Positions 59,398 through 64,000 of a stretch of DNA of 64,000 bases are shown here, piece after piece. The notes under the pieces were generated by a model. The model saw nothing but the letters and a program-made list of their open reading frames with translations, was not told the DNA's origin and did no database searches. Origin of the DNA: an uncultured Hyphomonadaceae bacterium (GTDB taxonomy: Bacteria > Pseudomonadota > Alphaproteobacteria > Caulobacterales > Maricaulaceae); the NCBI GenBank assembly GCA_913058335.1, contig CAJXPX010000003.1, positions 124,001 to 188,000 of the forward strand. Reading direction: 5' to 3'. The position numbers were made by a program, and so were the translations under genes. Within the stretch, counting starts at the first letter, position 1; the number at the start of each line of letters is the position of its first letter.

Positions 59398-62202
59398 CTA
59401 GCGAGCGCTTAATGCCGCGGCGAGTTCTTCGCCTTTTTCGTCCCGCAAGGCGGCACAGAGCTCAATAGACTCAAGTGTCTGAGCGAGGCTGCGCTCATAC
59501 CCGGGAATAACGGCTGCATTTTCCGTCATGAAATCACGGACTTCATCCCGGCGCTCCAGCGAACAGAAATAACCGCCAACGCTCGGCATACCGCCCTTAC
59601 GGACATCCGGCACGCGGTATGTAACATATTGAGTGAAATTACCTTTAAGCCAATCCCAAGTCATGTCTCCGAACTCTTTCGACCCTAATAGACCGTAGAT
59701 TACCGAATTGGATTGACGCCCTGTCAGAGGGCCGTTCTTATCCAGAGCCAAGGCGAGAAGCTTATGCGCAACCTCATCATCCTGGGTTGACGTCAACGCG
59801 CCGAGTGCCGCGCTTTTTTCAAAGGGGGACCCATTTACAACTAAGTCAAGTAGTGGATCGTAAGCTTGTTCACCGCTGGATTTCATCGCTTCATCCAGAG
59901 CCAATCCGAGCATATTCGGAGCGACCGCTTTTTTATCGGCTTTTTTCTTTAGCCCGAGATAGCTCTTGCCTTTCTTGGCCATGGATTTCGCGAGAGCTTC
60001 GTCTTGTCCGCGATTGACCAAAAGGCTTGCCAAAGACGGGGCAAGAAGGTTTCCTTCGACCGTGTCTTTGCCGGCAATACGGGCATATCTGTCAGAATAA
60101 TTTTCCTGAACATAACGCGCGAGGTTATCTTCCGTCCCGTCCAAATCATCCCCCATAAATCCGATAAGGGCGGTTGAGCTGGACGCAACATCATATTCCG
60201 GATGCGCCGCCAGCTTGGACATACCGTCGAGAAAAACAGAGGATTCCACCTCTCCGGCGCGGAAAGCCGCTTCCAGGCTATCCTGTAAGGTCAGAGCTTC
60301 GCGGGTATTCAGACTATCAATATTCTGAATTAGGTTTGTCCATCCTTCACTATCCAATGTGAACCGGTAATAGCCGGAGCCATTTTCATTGAGCGTCACC
60401 CAATCCGCCACCTCGCCCACGCGTGGGGACGCAATGGTTCCGGTTCGCTCTTTAAGAAGTTCGCAGCTTTTGACAGTTTCTTCCCCATAGCCGAATTTGG
60501 CACAAACGGGAATTTGCCAAAGCTGACCCTGAGACGTTTTGGAGCCAAGCGGCGCGTAGCGTGACTGCGTTAGCATAACCGCGCTTTGAGGTTCAGTGCC
60601 ATCCTCTGTTGTGGCCTCCAACTGTGTCACCTGCCCGGAAACCAGTGGCAAGCCGGGTTGGTCAACAAAGCTTTTCATAGCCGAGGCAACGTCAGGATTG
60701 CCGGAACCATCTGAAATAGACCGGAAAAAATCATTGCCAGTGGCCACATCGTCAGCATAGCGTTTCATGTGAAGACGGACGCCATCTCGAAACGCCTCTT
60801 CCCCGACAAAGGATTCAAACATGGACAAGACTCCGCCGCCTTTGCGGTAAGTAATGCTATCAAACTGATCCATGACATTTTCAGAGCGTTCAAGTGGCTC
60901 GCGGACTTTCCGTGTTGTGGACAGCGTATCGGTGTTCATAGCGCCCAAAGCAGACTTTAGGGTGTTCCGGTCATAATTACCTTCAGGCTTCCACATTGCG
61001 GTACCTTTGTTACCGGCCCAGGTTGCAAAAGCTTCGTTCAGCCAAATGTCTTCCCACCAGACAGGCGTGACCAAATTCCCAAACCATTGATGGGCAAGCT
61101 CATGAGAATGTACACCAGCGTAAGAGCGTTTCTGAGAAAGCGGTGGGTTCTCGCCCAGTAACAATAGGGACTCACGATAAACAATCGCCCCGGGATTTTC
61201 CATGGCGCCGAAGGCGTAATCAGGCGCGGCAATAATATCTAGCTTCTCATAAGGATAGGGCGTTCCGAAATACTCTTCGAGAGCAGCCAATATGCCCTGC
61301 GTATTCTCAAGTGCATATTCCATATTTTTGCCTTCGCCGCGGGCAGCGATCCCGCGGAGGCGAAGATTGGTTTCGCGTATAGATGTTTTCGGCAGGGAAC
61401 CGTAATCGACAACATCCCAAGGGCCAACGCCGAAAGCGACCAGATAGGTCGGGAGCGGCCGCGTGCGGGCAAAGGTGTGATTTGTCCAAATTTCTCCGTT
61501 TACTTCAACATCTTTTGTGCCGAGTTCAGGCGTATTTGCGTAAACGACCTGATCTTTCGGGGCCATAATGGACATATTAAACGGCACTTTGAAACGGGGT
61601 TCATCAAAGCTTGGAAAGGCTTCTCGCGCGCCGAGCGGCTCAAACTGCGTGACGATATAGGCATCTTCGCCGCGGCGAACTTGGTAAGCGGAATTCAAAG
61701 CCTGATTATAAGGGGTTTCATACTCCATCACAATAACCGCCTCACCTTGCGGCAGTTCCGCTTCGGAGGTTAGATAAGCCACACCTGACGGCGCGTCTTC
61801 CAACGGCACGGCATTAAATTCGAGCGGAAAGGATTGGTCAGCGCTGTAAACAATTTTTGCGCTGGAAACGGTCATTTCCTTGGCATGAATCCAGATTTTT
61901 TGAGTAGACTCTTCTAGCTTCACATCTATGGAAACTGTCCCGCTCATACTATCGGCCTGCGGATCAATTCTGAGCTGAATATCATAAGATTCCGGCATCA
62001 CGGTGTCCGGCAATTGCGCTTGCGGAATGTCGCTTGATTCGGACATTATCTGGCCTGCATCCATCATCGTATTTTCAACTTGGTCAGAAGGCTGAGTTGA
62101 TGAAATTGTTGACTGGGCATAGCCCGCACCCGGCGCCAGGAGAAATCCGACAGATACCAAAGTGGCGAGAGAGAAATGTTTCAGAGATAGGCGCTGTATC
62201 AT
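59398..62202 (-). CDS. Secreted M1-family zinc aminopeptidase (ERAP1-like C domain)
   Basis: 934 residues with a signal peptide (cleavage after G-Y-A, residue about 29). GAMENPG exopeptidase motif at 332-338; zinc site H367-E-L-A-H371 with Glu390 in WLNEAFATW. A long C-terminal helical ERAP1-type domain follows. It removes N-terminal residues from peptides in the periplasm. AGGA lies 7 bases before ATG 62202. It probably supports peptide use. Confidence 0.95.
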   Translation of the reverse strand: MIQRLSLKHFSLATLVSVGFLLAPGAGYAQSTISSTQPSDQVENTMMDAGQIMSESSDIPQAQLPDTVMPESYDIQLRIDPQADSMSGTVSIDVKLEESTQKIWIHAKEMTVSSAKIVYSADQSFPLEFNAVPLEDAPSGVAYLTSEAELPQGEAVIVMEYETPYNQALNSAYQVRRGEDAYIVTQFEPLGAREAFPSFDEPRFKVPFNMSIMAPKDQVVYANTPELGTKDVEVNGEIWTNHTFARTRPLPTYLVAFGVGPWDVVDYGSLPKTSIRETNLRLRGIAARGEGKNMEYALENTQGILAALEEYFGTPYPYEKLDIIAAPDYAFGAMENPGAIVYRESLLLLGENPPLSQKRSYAGVHSHELAHQWFGNLVTPVWWEDIWLNEAFATWAGNKGTAMWKPEGNYDRNTLKSALGAMNTDTLSTTRKVREPLERSENVMDQFDSITYRKGGGVLSMFESFVGEEAFRDGVRLHMKRYADDVATGNDFFRSISDGSGNPDVASAMKSFVDQPGLPLVSGQVTQLEATTEDGTEPQSAVMLTQSRYAPLGSKTSQGQLWQIPVCAKFGYGEETVKSCELLKERTGTIASPRVGEVADWVTLNENGSGYYRFTLDSEGWTNLIQNIDSLNTREALTLQDSLEAAFRAGEVESSVFLDGMSKLAAHPEYDVASSSTALIGFMGDDLDGTEDNLARYVQENYSDRYARIAGKDTVEGNLLAPSLASLLVNRGQDEALAKSMAKKGKSYLGLKKKADKKAVAPNMLGLALDEAMKSSGEQAYDPLLDLVVNGSPFEKSAALGALTSTQDDEVAHKLLALALDKNGPLTGRQSNSVIYGLLGSKEFGDMTWDWLKGNFTQYVTYRVPDVRKGGMPSVGGYFCSLERRDEVRDFMTENAAVIPGYERSLAQTLESIELCAALRDEKGEELAAALSAR

Positions 62203-62367
62203 AAATGGTCCTTTGTAGATTTTCTTTCTGATAAACGATAAATCCGGTCATTGCTAGAGACTTAGTCAGAGCACTTTGAGGAATTTTTTCCTCCTTTGGA
62301 CGGAGTTTCCCCATTACATTCCATATAAACTATCGCCAGTTTAAAGGTTATGGTATAACAACACAGC

Positions 62368-63378
62368 ATGAGTATTGAACCGCAAAATTTGGACCATGGG
62401 GAGGATACACGTTTTGATCGTCCCGACCGGCGCGGACGGCCTGGACGTTTACCGCCGGAAAACTCCGCTCGAATTACGCGCCGCATTACGGCGCTAGCCG
62501 TCGGCATTGGCATTATTTTAATGGTGGGAAAAGTCCTGCTCTGGGAAAACACCCATTCTGTGGGCGTACTGGCGTCCCTAGTGCATTCCGGTTTAGATAT
62601 GTTTGGAGCCATTTCAAGCTTTATCGCTGTGCGTTTCGCCGCCAAAAGGCCGGACGGGCGATATCGTTTCGGGCGCGGAAAAGCAGAAAGTTTTTCCGCT
62701 GTGTTTCAGGTCTGCCTCATTGTTTTCGCCGCCTCTCATCTTTTGGAAGAAGTGGTCGAGCAAATTGGGACAAATCATCCGCTTACGCATTCCGGTCTCG
62801 CCATTGCAGCGATGGTTCTATTTGTCATTATTACGGGCTGGTTACTCATCGCCCAAAGCTGGGCCATCCGGGCAACAGGGTCTATCGCAATCAGAGGGGA
62901 CCGCGCCCATTATACGGCGGATATGTTTGCAAATCTTTTTGTTATTATCGGTTTGGCGATTTCCGCCTTTACGCCTTTCGTTTGGGCCGATGCCGCCGTC
63001 GGACTTTTTATGGCGCTTTGGCTTCTTTATACCGCCTACCGCGTTGCGCGCTTGGCATGGGCGCAGCTTATGGATATGGAACTGAGCGAGGAAGAGCGGT
63101 CTTTGATTATTCGGCTCGCTATGGCCGACCCGCGCGTCAGAGCCGTAACCGAGCTGCGAACCCGGGCGTCAGGGCCGCATATTCATATCCAAATGCGATT
63201 AGACCTTGATGAAACTCTCTCGCTCTCACAGGCACATGAAATTGTTTTAAAAGCTGAAAAACGGCTTATGGGAGATTTTCAGGCAGCCGATATTCTTATT
63301 CACCCTCACCCGGTTGGATGCGGCCATTCTCATGGCAATCGGCGGTTTTTTTCCGATACCCTGCCTGAAAAACCTTAG
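62368..63378 (+). CDS. Cation diffusion facilitator (CDF) transporter
   Basis: 336 residues. Six transmembrane helices from about 48 to 230; metal site residues HSGLD (helix 2) and HYTAD (helix 5) match the H-x-x-x-D/H-x-x-x-D of FieF/ZitB proteins. The cytoplasmic C-terminal domain has PHIHIQMRLDLDETLSL and a terminal H-P-H-P-V-G-C-G-H-S-H, which may bind metal. Exports Zn(II) or Fe(II) by proton exchange. A hydrophilic, Arg-rich N-terminal 40 residues is unusual. fzlA follows 44 bp later. Confidence 0.92.
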   Translation: MSIEPQNLDHGEDTRFDRPDRRGRPGRLPPENSARITRRITALAVGIGIILMVGKVLLWENTHSVGVLASLVHSGLDMFGAISSFIAVRFAAKRPDGRYRFGRGKAESFSAVFQVCLIVFAASHLLEEVVEQIGTNHPLTHSGLAIAAMVLFVIITGWLLIAQSWAIRATGSIAIRGDRAHYTADMFANLFVIIGLAISAFTPFVWADAAVGLFMALWLLYTAYRVARLAWAQLMDMELSEEERSLIIRLAMADPRVRAVTELRTRASGPHIHIQMRLDLDETLSLSQAHEIVLKAEKRLMGDFQAADILIHPHPVGCGHSHGNRRFFSDTLPEKP

Positions 63379-63422
63379 CTGTATTAAGTCTTCATTACCT
63401 ATATTTAGTCTATCTCAAAGGG

Positions 63423-64000
63423 ATGCGTACTCTTTATCATTTCGCCCTACACCCCGCCAGCCGACAGGTGCGAATTGCGCTGGCTGAAAAAAAATTGAAG
63501 GTCCATGAAAGCCCGATTAATCCTTGGCAATTAGATCAAGGAGATTGGAGAGAATTTGAGAAATTGACGCCGGAAGGCGTTCCACCTACCCTTATTGACG
63601 TCATCCCCGGCGGGAAAGTCGTGATAACCGGGGCGCGCGCCATATGTGAATATGCCAATGACGGATCCACGCGCCACCCATTATTGGCAGAAAATATTGT
63701 CGAGCGCGCCGAAGCGCGCCGCCTCGCAGATTGGATGGACCAAAAGTTTACGCAAGAAGTGGATGCTTTGATTTTGCATGAAAAAGTTGAAAAATCTGTC
63801 GCGGGTTTAGGGTCCGCCGATACCTCTGTTCTGCGCGAAGGCCGCGCCGCGCTCGCTCAGCATCTGGGATATTTTTGCTGGCTTCTGGATCAACGCGATT
63901 GGCTAGCCGGACGCTATTTCAGTCTCGCTGATATTGCTGTTGCCGCGCATATTTCCTGTCTTGATTTTCTCGGCGAAATTAGTTGGCGCGATTGGCCAAC
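63423..64000 (+). CDS. fzlA: FzlA-like glutathione-transferase-fold cell division protein (3' end beyond the window)
   Basis: 192 codons visible, no stop before the window end. The thioredoxin-like N domain starts MRTLYHFALHPASRQVRIAL (Pro-Ala-Ser-Arg instead of a catalytic Cys or Tyr), then the helical domain ADWMDQKFTQEVDALILHEK and RDWLAGRYFSLADIAVAAHI. The long D-W-x-D-x-K-F block and the A-A-H-I-S-x-L-D-F-L-G end match FzlA, an essential FtsZ-binding GST-fold protein of alphaproteobacteria that links FtsZ to septal wall synthesis. A plain glutathione transferase is the alternative. Confidence 0.72.
   Translation, partial: MRTLYHFALHPASRQVRIALAEKKLKVHESPINPWQLDQGDWREFEKLTPEGVPPTLIDVIPGGKVVITGARAICEYANDGSTRHPLLAENIVERAEARRLADWMDQKFTQEVDALILHEKVEKSVAGLGSADTSVLREGRAALAQHLGYFCWLLDQRDWLAGRYFSLADIAVAAHISCLDFLGEISWRDWP

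Noticed and set aside
1-64000. CRISPR array, prophage or intact insertion sequence
   Set aside because: No regularly spaced direct repeats, integrase, transposase or phage structural genes are seen.

Overview
The window reads as a chromosomal stretch of an alphaproteobacterium with mid-range GC. The evidence is a complete NepR-PhyR-EcfG general stress response (GSR) core, an FzlA-like cell division protein, TamA/TamB, the four-gene ligase-associated DNA damage response cluster and dense operons with 4-base overlaps. Placement near the marine Hyphomonadaceae/Maricaulales group is inference only. There is no phage, conjugative or complete IS element.

Layout. 0-9.3 kb: serine hydrolase plus two hotdog thioesterases, PhnA-like protein, cysS, a ClpP-fold protein, a secreted LEA-like helical protein, folE, a decayed LytTR gene, an EF-hand lipoprotein and an FAD oxidoreductase. 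9.3-15.2 kb: ligase-associated DNA damage cluster (PdeM and Lhr-type helicase leftward, MBL exonuclease and ATP-dependent ligase rightward). 15.2-18.6 kb: flavoprotein/DUF1365/CFA-synthase-like lipid operon. 18.6-26.3 kb: DUF892 stress ferritin-like protein, glmS, sdaA, class-V aminotransferase, gluconokinase, glpD. 26.4-30.7 kb: a tightly coupled four-gene operon (AfsA-like hotdog protein, protoporphyrinogen-oxidase-like flavoprotein, HemN-like radical SAM protein, alpha/beta hydrolase) preceded by twin repeats. This is the best candidate for an undescribed biosynthetic or signalling system. 30.7-37.9 kb: cardiolipin synthase, EEP phosphatase, lipid kinase, phosphoesterase, DUF4112, small membrane proteins, topoisomerase IB, DUF421. 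37.9-50.5 kb: gdhA, two stand-alone response regulators, DUF2254/MscS/DUF2945, a Crp-family regulator, phyR/nepR/ecfG with a sensor kinase, YqjD/YqjE-like proteins, a PfpI-family protein and a second HisKA_2/HWE kinase. 50.5-64 kb: tamB-tamA, tRNA-Arg(ACG), P1 peptidase, marC, M1 aminopeptidase, a CDF transporter and fzlA (cut by the window end).

The strongest system-level observation is that intergenic regions from 18.6 kb to 50.2 kb repeatedly carry GGAAC-N16/17-CGT(A/T), the known EcfG promoter pattern. I count about thirteen good matches, each correctly oriented in front of a gene or operon, including divergent overlapping pairs at phyR/nepR and at the second kinase/response regulator. 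This suggests that the core GSR regulators lie inside a locally clustered regulon of envelope, lipid, DNA-topology and signalling genes.
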